Below are positions 28,339 through 37,068 of a DNA stretch of 64,000 bases, piece after piece; within the stretch, counting starts at the first letter, position 1, and every line of letters begins with the position of its first letter. Location: NCBI GenBank assembly GCA_020741775.1, contig DYYG01000035.1, forward strand, positions 248,001-312,000, in the 5' to 3' direction. A model generated the notes under the pieces. The model had not been told where the DNA came from. It saw only the letters and a list, made by a program, of their open reading frames with translations, and searched no databases. Source of the DNA: Methylorubrum populi. GTDB taxonomy: Bacteria; Pseudomonadota; Alphaproteobacteria; Rhizobiales; Beijerinckiaceae. A program made the translations under genes and the position numbers.

Positions 28339-28761
28339 GGCATTCAACCGATCATACAGATCAGCCTAATCCGGGTTCATCGCTTCCATCAGGGCGATCT
28401 ACCAAGCGCGGCGCCATGTCTTGAGAGCTTTCTCCCGAGCAATGGCTTCGTCGATGCGATCATGGACCTCGTACCAGACAAGGCGATCGACGCCGTCGCG
28501 CTCCGTGAAACCGGGCACGGCTTTCGCTTTATGCTCTGAGATGCGCCGGCTCATACCAAATCCGGTTGATCCCTTCGGGATGGCGAATTTGTCGGGATGG
28601 CGAATTTGGGCTTCGCTCAAACGCCGCGCGGGCTTGCTGATACGGTTTCCGCTCTGATCAAGCGGATTCCGTATCAGATCCCTCGTGACACCGAGATAGA
28701 GCGTACCATCCCGCTTGCGTGCCAAGAGATCGACAGCGCAGATCACCCCATCCCCCGTCAT
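28339..28761 (-). pseudogene. Decayed GIY-YIG nuclease-family gene with in-frame insertion
   Basis: The minus strand reads a UPF0213/GIY-YIG-like protein: KRDGTLYLGVTRDLIR, then after a 40-codon foreign segment RISEHKAKAVPGFTERDG and VDRLVWYEVHDRIDEAIARE. The frame stops with TAG at 28399, where the family has Lys (TWRRAW-stop-IALMEAMNPD), and again with TAG at 28366 where Trp is expected, before DLYDRLNA. The N-terminal tyrosines of the GIY motif are also lost (ICAVDLLA in place of a YVY-like stretch). Insertion plus two nonsense codons and the missing Tyr argue that the gene is inactive. Confidence 0.8.
28549..28668. repeat. 120-bp in-frame insertion with palindrome and 17-bp tandem repeat
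   Basis: This segment interrupts the GIY-YIG gene between codons for DLIR and RISEHK and is exactly 40 codons long. It holds a near-palindrome (28638-28676, reading out into the host codons TGATACGG...CCGTATCA) and a perfect tandem duplication of TCGGGATGGCGAATTTG (28575-28591 and 28592-28608). A CGG triplet stands on both sides. The exact borders are ambiguous because the palindrome arm continues into the host gene. It looks like a small palindromic mobile repeat. Confidence 0.65.
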
Positions 28762-28872
28762 TCCGGGGCCGCGGAGCGGAACCCGGAACCCACCCGTGAT
28801 GCAGGGCTGAGGAATGGCGTCGAGGCCAATCGTGGATTCCGGGGTCGCCTGCGGCGCCCCGGAATGACGGGG
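28753..28872. repeat. Inverted repeat between gyrA and the GIY-YIG remnant
   Basis: CCCCGTCATTCCGGGG at 28753-28768 is repeated inverted at 28857-28872, 88 bp apart. The right arm also pairs with ATTCCGGGG at 28836-28844. It looks like a dispersed intergenic repeat with a second, nested hairpin. Confidence 0.65.
28836..28865 (-). terminator. Hairpin downstream of gyrA
   Basis: ATTCCGGGG (28836-28844) pairs with CCCCGGAAT (28857-28865) around a 12-nt loop, 27 bp beyond the gyrA stop. It lacks a U tract, so it may protect or end the gyrA mRNA, or simply be the inner half of the local repeat. Confidence 0.4.
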
Positions 28873-28891
28873 CGCCGGGTCAGTTCATCCG

Positions 28892-31621
28892 TCAGACGAC
28901 CTCGTCGCCGTTCTCTTCCTCGCCCTCGATATGCTCCACCGAGACGACGCGCTCGGCCTTGTCGGTGTTGAACACCGTCACGCCCTGCGAGGCGCGGCCG
29001 ACGATGCGGATATCGTCCACCGGCACGCGGATGAGCTGGCCGGCATTGGTGACCAGCATGATCTGGTCCGAGGCCTCCACCGGGAAGGACGCGACGAGGT
29101 GACCGTTGCGGGCATTGACCCGCATCGCGGTGATGCCTTTGCCGCCCCGGCCCGAGGTCCGGTACTCATAGGACGACGAGCGCTTGCCGAAGCCCCGCTC
29201 GGACAGCGTCAGCACGAATTGCTCGGCGGCGCCCATTTCGGTGTAGCGCTCCTGCGAGATCGCAGCCTCGGCGGCCCCCTCCTCGGCTTCCGCCGCATCC
29301 CCTTCGGCCTCGCCGCCGTCGCCGATCACCGCACGGCGCATCTTCAGATAGCCGGCCCGCTCCTCCGGCGTCGCGTCGAAGGCGTTGAGGATCGCCATCG
29401 AGATCACCCGGTCCTCGGCGCCGAGCGAGATGCCGCGCACGCCGGTCGAGTCGCGGCCCTTGAACACGCGCACATCCTCGACGGGGAAACGGATGCACTG
29501 GCCGAGCGCCGTGGTCAGCAGCACGTTCTGCTCCGGCCGGCAGATCTCGACATGGACGATGTGATCGCCCGGATCGAGCTTCATCGCGATCTTGCCGTTG
29601 CGGTTCACCGTGGTGAAGTCCGACAGCTTGTTGCGGCGGACATTGCCGCTGGCTGTCGCGAACATCACGTCGAGCGTCTCCCAGGACGCCTCGTCCTCGG
29701 GCAGCGGCATGATGGTCGAGATGCGCTCGCCCTCGTTCTGCAGGTGCAGGATGTTGACCAGCGCCTTGCCACGGGCGTTCGGCGCGGCGATCGGCAGACG
29801 CCAGACCTTCTCCTTGTAAGCCTGCCCCTGGTCGGAGAAGAACAGCACCGGCGTATGGGTCGAGGCCACGAACAGGCGGGTGACGAAATCCTCGTCGCGG
29901 GTCGCCATGCCGGCCCGGCCCTTGCCGCCGCGCTTCTGCGCCCGGTAGGTCGAGAGCGGCACGCGCTTGACGTAGCCGGCATGGGACACGGTCACGACCA
30001 TGTCCTCGCGGGCGATCAGATCCTCGTCCTCGACGCTGAAATCGGAATCGATGATCTCGGTCTTGCGCGGGGTGGCGAAGAGTTCGCGCACCTCGGCCAA
30101 CTCGCTCTTGACGATGGCTTGGATGCGGGCCCGCGAGCGCAGGATGTCGAGGTAATCGGCGATCTCGTCGGCGAGCTTCTTCAGCTCGTCGCCGATCTCG
30201 TCGCGGCCGAGGGCGGTGAGGCGCTGCAGGCGCAGGTCGAGGATGGCGCGGGCCTGGGTCTCGGACAGGCGGTAGGTGCCGTCATCGGCGACCCGGTGGC
30301 GCGGATCGTCCACCAGCGCGATCAGCGGGGCGATGTCGTGCGCCGGCCAGTCGCGGGCCATCAGCGCCTCGCGGGCGGTGTTCGGGTCCGGCGAGGTGCG
30401 GATCAGGCGGATCACCTCGTCGATATTGGCGACCGCGATGGCGAGGCCGCACAACACGTGGGCGCGCTCGCGCGCCTTGTTCAGCAGGAACTTGGTGCGC
30501 CGGGAGACGACCTCCTCGCGGAAATCGTTGAAGGCCTGGAGCAGGTCCTTCAGGTTCATCAGCTCGGGGCGGCCGCCGTTGAGCGCCACCATGTTGGCGC
30601 CGAACGAGGTCTGGAGCGGGGTGTAGCGGTAGAGCTGGTTCAGCACCACGTCGGCGATGGCGTCGCGCTTCAGCTCGACCACGATGCGCATGCCGTCGCG
30701 GTCGGATTCGTCGCGCAGGTCCGAGATGCCTTCGAGCCGCTTCTCCTTCACCAGCTCGGCGATCTTCTCGATCAGCGTCGCCTTGTTCACCTGATACGGG
30801 ATCTCGGTGAAGATCAGCGCCTCGCGCTCCTTGCGCAGTTCCTCCACATGCGAGCGGGCGCGCATGATGATCGAGCCGCGGCCGGTATTATAGGCCTGCC
30901 TTGTGCCGGCCCGGCCCAGGATCAGACCGCCGGTCGGGAAGTCGGGGCCCGGGACGATCTCGTTGAGCGCCTCGATGGTCAGGCTCGGATCGTCGATCAG
31001 GGCAACGCAGGCATCCACCAGTTCGCCGAGATTGTGCGGCGGGATGTTGGTGGCCATGCCGACCGCGATACCGCCGGCCCCGTTGACCAGCAGGTTCGGG
31101 AAGCGCGCCGGAAGAACCTTCGGCTCCTCACGGGAATCGTCGTAGTTGGGTCCGAAATCGACGGTGTTCTTGTCGATGTCGGTCAGCAGCGCCACCGCCG
31201 GCTTGGCCAGGCGCGACTCGGTGTAGCGCATGGCGGCCGGCGGATCGCCGTCGACCGAGCCGAAATTGCCCTGCCCATCGATGAGCATCAGGCGCATGGA
31301 GAAATCCTGCGCCATCCGCACCAAGGCGTCGTAGATCGATTGGTCGCCGTGCGGGTGGTAGAGACCGATCACGTCACCGACGATGCGGGCCGATTTGACG
31401 TATTTGCGCTCCGGCAGGTGGCCGGATTCGAAGGCCGAGTAGAGGATGCGCCGATGCACCGGCTTCAGGCCGTCGCGCGCATCGGGCAGCGCGCGGCTGA
31501 CGATCACGCTCATCGCGTAATCGAGGTAGGACCGGCGCATCTCGTCGGTGATGGAGACGGGCTTGATGTCCGTGGCGGGCGGGGGCGTGCCGGCGCCGGG
31601 TGCGTCCTTATCGTCTGCCAA
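28892..31621 (-). CDS. gyrA: DNA gyrase subunit A
   Basis: A 909-aa type II topoisomerase subunit that breaks and rejoins DNA for negative supercoiling, acting with GyrB. The TTG at 31621 starts [15 protein letters not shown]. Catalytic Tyr133 lies in AAMRYTESR. The winged-helix/QRDR region reads [17 protein letters not shown], with Gln94 at the position of E. coli Ser83 and Asp98 retained at the Asp87 position. The C-terminal domain has the GyrA-box QKRGGKG that allows DNA wrapping, separating it from ParC. An acidic insertion (about residues 770-795, Glu/Ala-rich) is common in alphaproteobacterial GyrA. The gene stands alone. Confidence 0.97.
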   Translation of the reverse strand: MADDKDAPGAGTPPPATDIKPVSITDEMRRSYLDYAMSVIVSRALPDARDGLKPVHRRILYSAFESGHLPERKYVKSARIVGDVIGLYHPHGDQSIYDALVRMAQDFSMRLMLIDGQGNFGSVDGDPPAAMRYTESRLAKPAVALLTDIDKNTVDFGPNYDDSREEPKVLPARFPNLLVNGAGGIAVGMATNIPPHNLGELVDACVALIDDPSLTIEALNEIVPGPDFPTGGLILGRAGTRQAYNTGRGSIIMRARSHVEELRKEREALIFTEIPYQVNKATLIEKIAELVKEKRLEGISDLRDESDRDGMRIVVELKRDAIADVVLNQLYRYTPLQTSFGANMVALNGGRPELMNLKDLLQAFNDFREEVVSRRTKFLLNKARERAHVLCGLAIAVANIDEVIRLIRTSPDPNTAREALMARDWPAHDIAPLIALVDDPRHRVADDGTYRLSETQARAILDLRLQRLTALGRDEIGDELKKLADEIADYLDILRSRARIQAIVKSELAEVRELFATPRKTEIIDSDFSVEDEDLIAREDMVVTVSHAGYVKRVPLSTYRAQKRGGKGRAGMATRDEDFVTRLFVASTHTPVLFFSDQGQAYKEKVWRLPIAAPNARGKALVNILHLQNEGERISTIMPLPEDEASWETLDVMFATASGNVRRNKLSDFTTVNRNGKIAMKLDPGDHIVHVEICRPEQNVLLTTALGQCIRFPVEDVRVFKGRDSTGVRGISLGAEDRVISMAILNAFDATPEERAGYLKMRRAVIGDGGEAEGDAAEAEEGAAEAAISQERYTEMGAAEQFVLTLSERGFGKRSSSYEYRTSGRGGKGITAMRVNARNGHLVASFPVEASDQIMLVTNAGQLIRVPVDDIRIVGRASQGVTVFNTDKAERVVSVEHIEGEEENGDEVV

Positions 31622-31923
31622 CGTCGCTCTCTCGATTGTCTGTTCGTTCCGAAGGGATCTCAGCGATCCCGATCGTCCCCGATCCCACCCGCGTCCTCAT
31701 CCTGAGGCGCCCGCGGAACGCGGGCCTCGAAGGATCCTCCAGGTCGCGCGCGATCCCTGGAGGATCCTTCGAGGCCTCCGCTGACGCTCCGGCACCTCAG
31801 GATGAGGGGTGAGGATGGGACAGGCCGTGGCCGACCAAAGGCCGTCGTTTCAGTTACTTAAATATGAATGATGGGGCCTCAGCACAACATCCGAAGCCCG
31901 GTGCGCGCCGCTTTACCGACGCC
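31622..31923. other. Intergenic region upstream of gyrA with a large palindromic repeat
   Basis: This 302-bp stretch lies between gyrA (start at 31621) and the mobA stop (31924). Its core is the 113-bp palindromic element at 31695-31807. The part next to gyrA must contain the gyrA promoter; no clear elements were identified. No gene was found. Confidence 0.5.
31695..31807. repeat. Nested palindromic (REP/BIME-like) element
   Basis: Outer arms CCTCATCCTGAGG (31695-31707) and CCTCAGGATGAGG (31795-31807) are perfect complements. Inner arms CTCGAAGGATCCTCCAGG (31726-31743) and CCTGGAGGATCCTTCGAG (31756-31773) are perfect 18-bp complements with a 12-nt loop. The whole could fold into a long cruciform or RNA hairpin. 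Similar intergenic palindromes are scattered in rhizobial genomes. Confidence 0.8.
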
Positions 31924-32544
31924 TCATGAGGCCCGTGCCAGCAGCGCCTCGGCGGCGGCCAGATCCTCCGGCGCGTTGAGGTTGAGGAAGGGATCGAGGG
32001 GCTCGACCGGCCAGGAGGCAACGGCCGCCCCGTGCCGTTCGATGAAGCCACCGACGCGCCGCTCGCCCCGCGCCAGCCAGTCACGCAGATCGTCGCGAAG
32101 GCCGACCGGCCAGAGCGCGCTGGTGAAGTGGCGCCGCTCGGCGGACGCCGCGAGCGCGATCGGCCTGCCCTCCGTCGCGGCGGCGGAGACGAGCCGCGCC
32201 ACGTAGTCATGCGGCAGGAACGGCGCATCGCCCGGCACGCTGACGAGATGGGTCACGCCCGGCCGGGCGGAGGCCGCTTCGAGCCCGGCCAGGATGCCGG
32301 CGAGCGGCCCCGGATGGTCGGGAACGGTATCGGGCAGGACGGGGCCGGAAAAGACGTCACGGAAACGCTCGGGATCGCCGTTGGCGCTGAGCGCCAACCC
32401 GGCCGGGCATTGCGGCCCGAACCGTTCGGCAACGTGTTCGAGCAGGGTGCGGCCAGCGAGGACGCGCAGGGGCTTGTCGCCCCCGCCCATCCGCCGCGAT
32501 AGCCCTCCGGCCAGGATCAGCCCGAGGACCGGGGCAATCGTCAC
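31924..32544 (-). CDS. mobA: Molybdenum cofactor guanylyltransferase
   Basis: A 206-aa enzyme that transfers GMP from GTP to molybdopterin to form the guanine dinucleotide cofactor. The nucleotide-binding signature GLILAGGLSRRMGGGDKPL is intact and VSVPGDAPFLP holds the metal-binding Asp. It starts with GTG at 32544, overlapping the mrp TGA (GTGA), so translation is coupled to mrp. Pairing of an Fe-S carrier with a Moco gene is sensible, as Mo enzymes with this cofactor usually also need Fe-S clusters. Confidence 0.92.
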   Translation of the reverse strand: MTIAPVLGLILAGGLSRRMGGGDKPLRVLAGRTLLEHVAERFGPQCPAGLALSANGDPERFRDVFSGPVLPDTVPDHPGPLAGILAGLEAASARPGVTHLVSVPGDAPFLPHDYVARLVSAAATEGRPIALAASAERRHFTSALWPVGLRDDLRDWLARGERRVGGFIERHGAAVASWPVEPLDPFLNLNAPEDLAAAEALLARAS

Positions 32545-33674
32545 TCGATGACGATCCGGGGCGCCGCCCGGCCGGCGGACGCGCCGGTGAGATTGCCCCA
32601 GAGTTTCTGCGCGATCTCGCGATAGACCTTGGCCTGCGGTCCGTCCGGATCGGTCGCCACCACCGGGCGGCCGGCATCCGAGGTCTCGCGGATCGCCATG
32701 GTCAGCGGGATCTCGCCGAGGAAGGGCACCTCCAGCCGCTCGGCCTCGTGGCGGGCGCCGCCATGGCCGAAGATCGCGGAAGCGTGGCCGCAATTCGGGC
32801 AGATGAAGGTCGCCATGTTCTCGATCACACCGAGGATCGGCACCGAGACCTTGCGGAACATGGTCACGCCGCGCCTTGCGTCGATCAGGGCCAGATCCTG
32901 CGGCGTCGAGACGATCACCGCGCCCGAGAGCGGGGTGGCCTGGGCCATGGTGAGCTGGGCGTCGCCGGTGCCGGGGGGCATGTCGACCACAAGCACGTCG
33001 AGTTCGCCCCAGGCCACGTCGCGCAGCATCTGGGTGATCGCCGACTGCACCATCGGCCCGCGCCAGATCATCGCCGATTCCGGCTCGATCAGGAAACCGA
33101 TCGACATCGCCTTCAGCCCGTAGGCCTGCATCGGCTCCAGCACCTTGCCCTCGATCACCCGCGGCTTGCCGGAGAGGCCCAGGAGCTTGGGCACCGAGGG
33201 GCCGTAGATATCGGCATCGAGCAGGCCGACCCGCAGGCCCTGCGCGCTCAGGCCGAGGGCGAGGTTGCAGGCGGTGGTGGACTTGCCGACGCCGCCCTTG
33301 CCCGAGGCCACGGCCACGATGTGGCGCACACCCGGCAGGGCATTGCCCTGGCGCGGCGGAGGAGCACCGGCGGGAGCGCCACCCGGTGAGCGCGGCGCGG
33401 CGCTGGGATTCGGCGCGCCCTGCGCCCGCTCCGAGGTAAGACTGACCAGCACGCTCGACACGCCGGGCAGGGCGAGCACCCGTCCCTCTGCCTCGCGGCG
33501 GACCGGCTCGAAAAGCTCGGCCTCGCTCGGATCGATCAGGATCGAGAACATCACCCGGTTGCCCGAATCGATCACGACCTGAGATAGCCGCCCGGAGCCG
33601 GGCAGGGGGGTGCCGCCACGGTCCACCGTGACGCTCGACAGCGCCTTCAGCACGTCGTCGCGGGTGATCGCCAA
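32541..33674 (-). CDS. mrp: Mrp/ApbC-type Fe-S cluster carrier ATPase
   Basis: A 377-aa P-loop protein that binds and transfers Fe-S clusters. The N-terminal MIP18/DUF59 domain (about residues 1-85) is followed by a Pro/Ala/Gly-rich linker. The ATPase has the deviant Walker A VASGKGGVGKSTTACNLA, LLDADIYGPSVPKLLG, and VVDMPPGTGDAQLT. The cluster-ligand CxxC is present in FICPNCGH. The TTG at 33674 is the likely start, with GGAG 9 bp upstream. Coupled to mobA downstream. Confidence 0.94.
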   Translation of the reverse strand: MAITRDDVLKALSSVTVDRGGTPLPGSGRLSQVVIDSGNRVMFSILIDPSEAELFEPVRREAEGRVLALPGVSSVLVSLTSERAQGAPNPSAAPRSPGGAPAGAPPPRQGNALPGVRHIVAVASGKGGVGKSTTACNLALGLSAQGLRVGLLDADIYGPSVPKLLGLSGKPRVIEGKVLEPMQAYGLKAMSIGFLIEPESAMIWRGPMVQSAITQMLRDVAWGELDVLVVDMPPGTGDAQLTMAQATPLSGAVIVSTPQDLALIDARRGVTMFRKVSVPILGVIENMATFICPNCGHASAIFGHGGARHEAERLEVPFLGEIPLTMAIRETSDAGRPVVATDPDGPQAKVYREIAQKLWGNLTGASAGRAAPRIVIE

Positions 33675-33769
33675 AACTTGAGCTCCATCAGGCGCCGGGG
33701 CGGGACAGGTCCGCTTTTGTCCATCTAACCGCCTCTACGGGAAACACCAGCCCGGGGCTGTCGATCCAC

Positions 33770-34048
33770 TCAGCGCCGCATTCCGGGCGGAACGGCGATC
33801 AGGTGGCATTCCTCCATCGGCCCGCGCACGGTCGTGCCGTCGCCGCGCCGGTAGACACCGCGCCGAAGATGTCGGCAGCCGAGGGGACCGCGCAGCCTCT
33901 TCACCCGCTCGATATGGACGCTGCCGTAGCGCCGATTGGAGAAATCGTGGCCGCCGATGCGGACACCGGGGCCGTAGCGCACCTCCGCCGTCACGGGGCT
34001 GAGCCCGGCGAAGAGCAGTACCGCGATCCACGCAACCCTGTGACCCAT
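33770..34048 (-). CDS. Small secreted protein of unknown function
   Basis: A 92-aa protein with a signal peptide (MGHRVAWIAVLLFAGLSPVTA). The mature part is basic, RYGPGVRIGGHDFSNRRYGS, with two Cys (GCRHL, EECHL) that could form a disulfide. It resembles small exported proteins common in Methylobacterium, but no family was recognised. It is probably monocistronic, with the start 143 bp from the divergent gene at 34191. Confidence 0.65.
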   Translation of the reverse strand: MGHRVAWIAVLLFAGLSPVTAEVRYGPGVRIGGHDFSNRRYGSVHIERVKRLRGPLGCRHLRRGVYRRGDGTTVRGPMEECHLIAVPPGMRR

Positions 34049-34190
34049 CCTAGCCCCTGTCGCGCCGCTGTCCCCACCGCTTCGGAACGCGGCCCTGAAC
34101 CAAGATCGGCTTCGCTCGTTGTCGAGGCAATCGCCGGGACGCTGACCGAACGGTCCCGGCTACGCCATTGTCGATACGTCGGAGAATTCC

Positions 34191-34694
34191 ATGCACCAGG
34201 GCAACCATCGCGACCACGAGGGCGCGAAGAAGCTCTTCGAGCTAACCAAGGACGTCAAGGTCGCGATGCTGACCACCGCCGATCAGGACGGCACGCTCAA
34301 CAGCCGCCCGATGTGGAACAACGAGATCGACGAGAACGGCGACATCTGGTTCTTCACCAAGCTGCACAGCCCGAAGACCGCCGAGATCGGCCGCGACAAC
34401 CAAGTCAACCTCGCTTATTCGGACCCGTCGAGCCAGACCTACGTCTCGATCGCGGGCAAGGCCGAGGTGATCCGTGATCAGGCGCTCATCGACGAGAAGT
34501 GGAAGGAGAGCCTCAAGACCTGGTTCCCCAACGGCAAGAACGATCCTGAGGTCGGCCTGATCCGCATCCATCCCCAGCAGGGCGAGTACTGGGACAGCCC
34601 GTCGAGCACGATGGTTCACCTCTACGGCTACGTGAAGGCTTCGCTGACCGGCGAGAGCCCGAAGACCGAGACCAAGAAGGTCAATCTGGCCTGA
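34191..34694 (+). CDS. Pyridoxamine 5'-phosphate oxidase-like general stress protein
   Basis: A 167-aa protein of the split-barrel flavin-binding fold. It shows VKVAMLTTADQDGTLNSRPM, DIWFFTKLHSPKTAEI and NVNLAYSDPSS-like strand signatures of the general-stress-protein 26 family (PF16242), and ends with VHLYGYVKASLTGE. These proteins bind FMN or FAD; the physiological reaction is not established. Codon use is regular and the gene ends in a strong terminator at 34737-34767, suggesting a single-gene unit. Confidence 0.87.
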   Translation: MHQGNHRDHEGAKKLFELTKDVKVAMLTTADQDGTLNSRPMWNNEIDENGDIWFFTKLHSPKTAEIGRDNQVNLAYSDPSSQTYVSIAGKAEVIRDQALIDEKWKESLKTWFPNGKNDPEVGLIRIHPQQGEYWDSPSSTMVHLYGYVKASLTGESPKTETKKVNLA

Positions 34695-34736
34695 TTCCTT
34701 CGGGCTCGGCCCACTCGTCTTTCGAACCCCTTCAGC

Positions 34737-34776
34737 AACGCTCCCGTCACCCGGTGACGGGAGCGTTGTCTTGTGG
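34737..34776 (+). terminator. Rho-independent terminator of the stress-protein gene
   Basis: AACGCTCCCGTCACC (34737-34751) and GGTGACGGGAGCGTT (34753-34767) form a 15-bp perfect stem in DNA, followed by a T-rich tail (TGTCTTGT). Confidence 0.85.
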
Positions 34777-34853
34777 CGGGAACCGGCCGGCCGGCGTTGA
34801 TCGCCGCCGCGATCCGTCCCAAGCTCGGGCATTCTCCCAAACACGGACGGCCC

Positions 34854-36152
34854 ATGATCGACCTCGCGAAGCGGGTCTACGACCACAATTTCCGCATCGA
34901 CCCGATCGTGCGCTCGCTGCTCGATACGGATTTCTACAAGCTGCTGATGGCGCAGATGATTTTCCGCCGTCATCGCGACGTGGACGTCACCTTCGCGATC
35001 CAGAACCGCACCAAGAGCGTGCGGGTCGCCGACGAGATCGATCTCGGGGAGTTACGGGAACAGCTCGACCATGCCCGCACCATCCGCCTGAGCCGGGGCG
35101 AATCCACCTGGCTCCGGGGCAATACCTTCTACGGCAAGCGCCAGATCCTCTCCTCGGAGTTCATGGCCTGGTTCGAGGAGTTCCGGCTGCCGGATTACGA
35201 GTTGGAGGTCCGCGAGGGCCAAGTGGCGCTCACCTTCCATGGCCCCTGGGTCGAGACCACGATGTGGGAGGTGCCGGCCCTGGCGATCCTCAACGAGCTG
35301 CGCTCCCGCGCCGTCCTGCGCGATCTCGGCAAGTTCGAGCTGCAGGTGCTCTACGCCCGGGCGATGACGCGGGTGTGGGAGAAGATCGAGCGGCTGAAAC
35401 GCCTGCCCGACCTCTCCATCGCCGATTTCGGCACCCGGCGGCGCCACGGCTTCCTGTGGCAGGATTGGTGCGTGCAGGCCATGGTGGAGGGCCTGGGCGA
35501 GAAGGCCTTCCTCGGCACGTCGAACTGCCTGATCGCCCAGCGCCGGGAGGTCGAGGCGGTGGGCACCAACGCCCACGAATTGCCGATGGTCTACGCCGCC
35601 CTGGCCGGGGACGACGACGAGGCTCTCGCCCGAGCGCCTTACGCGGTGCTCGCCGACTGGCAGAAGGACTATGCCGGCAACCTGCTGGTGGCCCTGCCCG
35701 ACACCTATGGCACCACCGGATTCCTCGCCCAGGCCCCGGACTGGCTGGCCGCCTGGACCGGCATCCGGATCGATTCGAAGGAGCCAATCGAGGGTGGCGA
35801 GGAGGCGCTCGCCTTCTGGCAATCCCGGGGCTGCGACCCGCGCGAAAAACTAGCGATCTTCTCCGACGGGCTCGACATCGACGACATCGAGCGCATCCAC
35901 GCTCATTTCCACGGCCGCATGCGGATCGGCTATGGCTGGGGCACCCGGCTGACCAACGATTTTCGCGGCTTGGTTCCGGAGGGGCGGCTCGACCCGATCT
36001 CGGTCGTCTGCAAGGTCACCGAGGCGGCGGGGCGCCCGACGGTGAAGATCTCCGACAATCCGAGCAAGGCGCAGGGGCCGGCGACGGAGGTGGAGCGTTA
36101 CAAGCGGGTGTTCGGCATCGGCGAGCAGACCGCCCTGCCGGTGGCGGTGTGA
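34854..36152 (+). CDS. pncB: Nicotinate phosphoribosyltransferase
   Basis: A 432-aa enzyme converting nicotinate and PRPP to nicotinate mononucleotide in NAD salvage. It shows [17 protein letters not shown] near the N-terminus, [25 protein letters not shown] with the phosphorylatable-His region nearby ([10 protein letters not shown]), and the C-terminal [16 protein letters not shown] and [10 protein letters not shown] phosphate-binding loop. The ATG at 34854 is chosen; the upstream extension overlaps the terminator. It is followed 10 bp later by pxpA. Confidence 0.95.
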   Translation: MIDLAKRVYDHNFRIDPIVRSLLDTDFYKLLMAQMIFRRHRDVDVTFAIQNRTKSVRVADEIDLGELREQLDHARTIRLSRGESTWLRGNTFYGKRQILSSEFMAWFEEFRLPDYELEVREGQVALTFHGPWVETTMWEVPALAILNELRSRAVLRDLGKFELQVLYARAMTRVWEKIERLKRLPDLSIADFGTRRRHGFLWQDWCVQAMVEGLGEKAFLGTSNCLIAQRREVEAVGTNAHELPMVYAALAGDDDEALARAPYAVLADWQKDYAGNLLVALPDTYGTTGFLAQAPDWLAAWTGIRIDSKEPIEGGEEALAFWQSRGCDPREKLAIFSDGLDIDDIERIHAHFHGRMRIGYGWGTRLTNDFRGLVPEGRLDPISVVCKVTEAAGRPTVKISDNPSKAQGPATEVERYKRVFGIGEQTALPVAV

Positions 36153-36162
36153 GGGCCGTGGG

Positions 36163-36951
36163 ATGAGCGCGCGCCGCATCGATCTCAACGCCGATCTCGG
36201 CGAGGGCTTCGGGCCCTGGCGCATGGGCGACGATGCCGCGCTCCTCGACATCGTCACCTCGGCCAATGTCGCCTGCGGCTTCCATGCGGGCGATCCCGAC
36301 ATCATGGTCGAGACCGCCGCCGCCGCGCTGGCGCAGGGGGTGGCCATCGGCGCCCATCCCGGCTTCCACGACCTGCGCGGCTTCGGCCGAAACCGGATCC
36401 AGGAGGGTCCCCGGCGGCTCGAGCGCGACATCGCCTACCAGATCGGCGCCCTCCAGGCCTGCGCCGCCCTGGCGGGGGCGCGGGTCACCCACGTCAAGGC
36501 CCACGGCGCGCTGGCCAACCTCTCGAACGAGGACGACGCCGTCGCCGCGGCCCTGGCGCGGGCCGTGGCCGGCGTCGACCGCCGGCTGGTCCTGGTGGTG
36601 ATGCCGGGGCTCGCCGCCGAACGCGCCGGTGAACGTGCCGGCCTCGCCCTCGTGCGGGAGATCTATGCCGACCGCGCCTATGCCGAGGACGGCACCCTGG
36701 CGCCCCGGTCGAGCCCCGGCGCCGTGATCCACGACGCGGACGAGGCCGCCGAGCGCGTCGCCCGCATGGTCGGGGAGGGGGCGGTGTTCACGGGAAGCGG
36801 ACGCCGCCTTCCGGTGGCGATCGAGACGGTCTGCGTCCACGGCGACAACCCGGCGGCCCTCGTCATGGCCCGGGCGGTGCGGTCGCGACTGGAGCGGGCC
36901 GGCCTCTCGCTGCGCCCCTTCGCCGGGCAAGATGCCGATCCGGAGCAATAG
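36163..36951 (+). CDS. pxpA: 5-oxoprolinase subunit A (LamB/YcsF family)
   Basis: A 262-aa protein of the PxpA family, starting SARRIDLNADLGEGFGPWRMG, with the signature SANVACGFHAGDPDIM and GAHPGFHDLRGFGR. In the PxpABC system it cleaves ATP-activated 5-oxoproline to glutamate together with PxpB and PxpC. Here it stands 10 bp after pncB without pxpB or pxpC nearby. The partners may be elsewhere in the genome, or this protein may have another role. Confidence 0.9.
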   Translation: MSARRIDLNADLGEGFGPWRMGDDAALLDIVTSANVACGFHAGDPDIMVETAAAALAQGVAIGAHPGFHDLRGFGRNRIQEGPRRLERDIAYQIGALQACAALAGARVTHVKAHGALANLSNEDDAVAAALARAVAGVDRRLVLVVMPGLAAERAGERAGLALVREIYADRAYAEDGTLAPRSSPGAVIHDADEAAERVARMVGEGAVFTGSGRRLPVAIETVCVHGDNPAALVMARAVRSRLERAGLSLRPFAGQDADPEQ

Positions 36952-37068
36952 AACCAAGCCGATACAGCGAAGGTCGAGGGATCGAATCCGGCCCGCTCAC
37001 GGTTTCTTGAGCGTCGGTGCCTCCGGGCGCCGGCCCGCAGCGTGGCGTAAAGGGAAGCCCGGCCCGAG

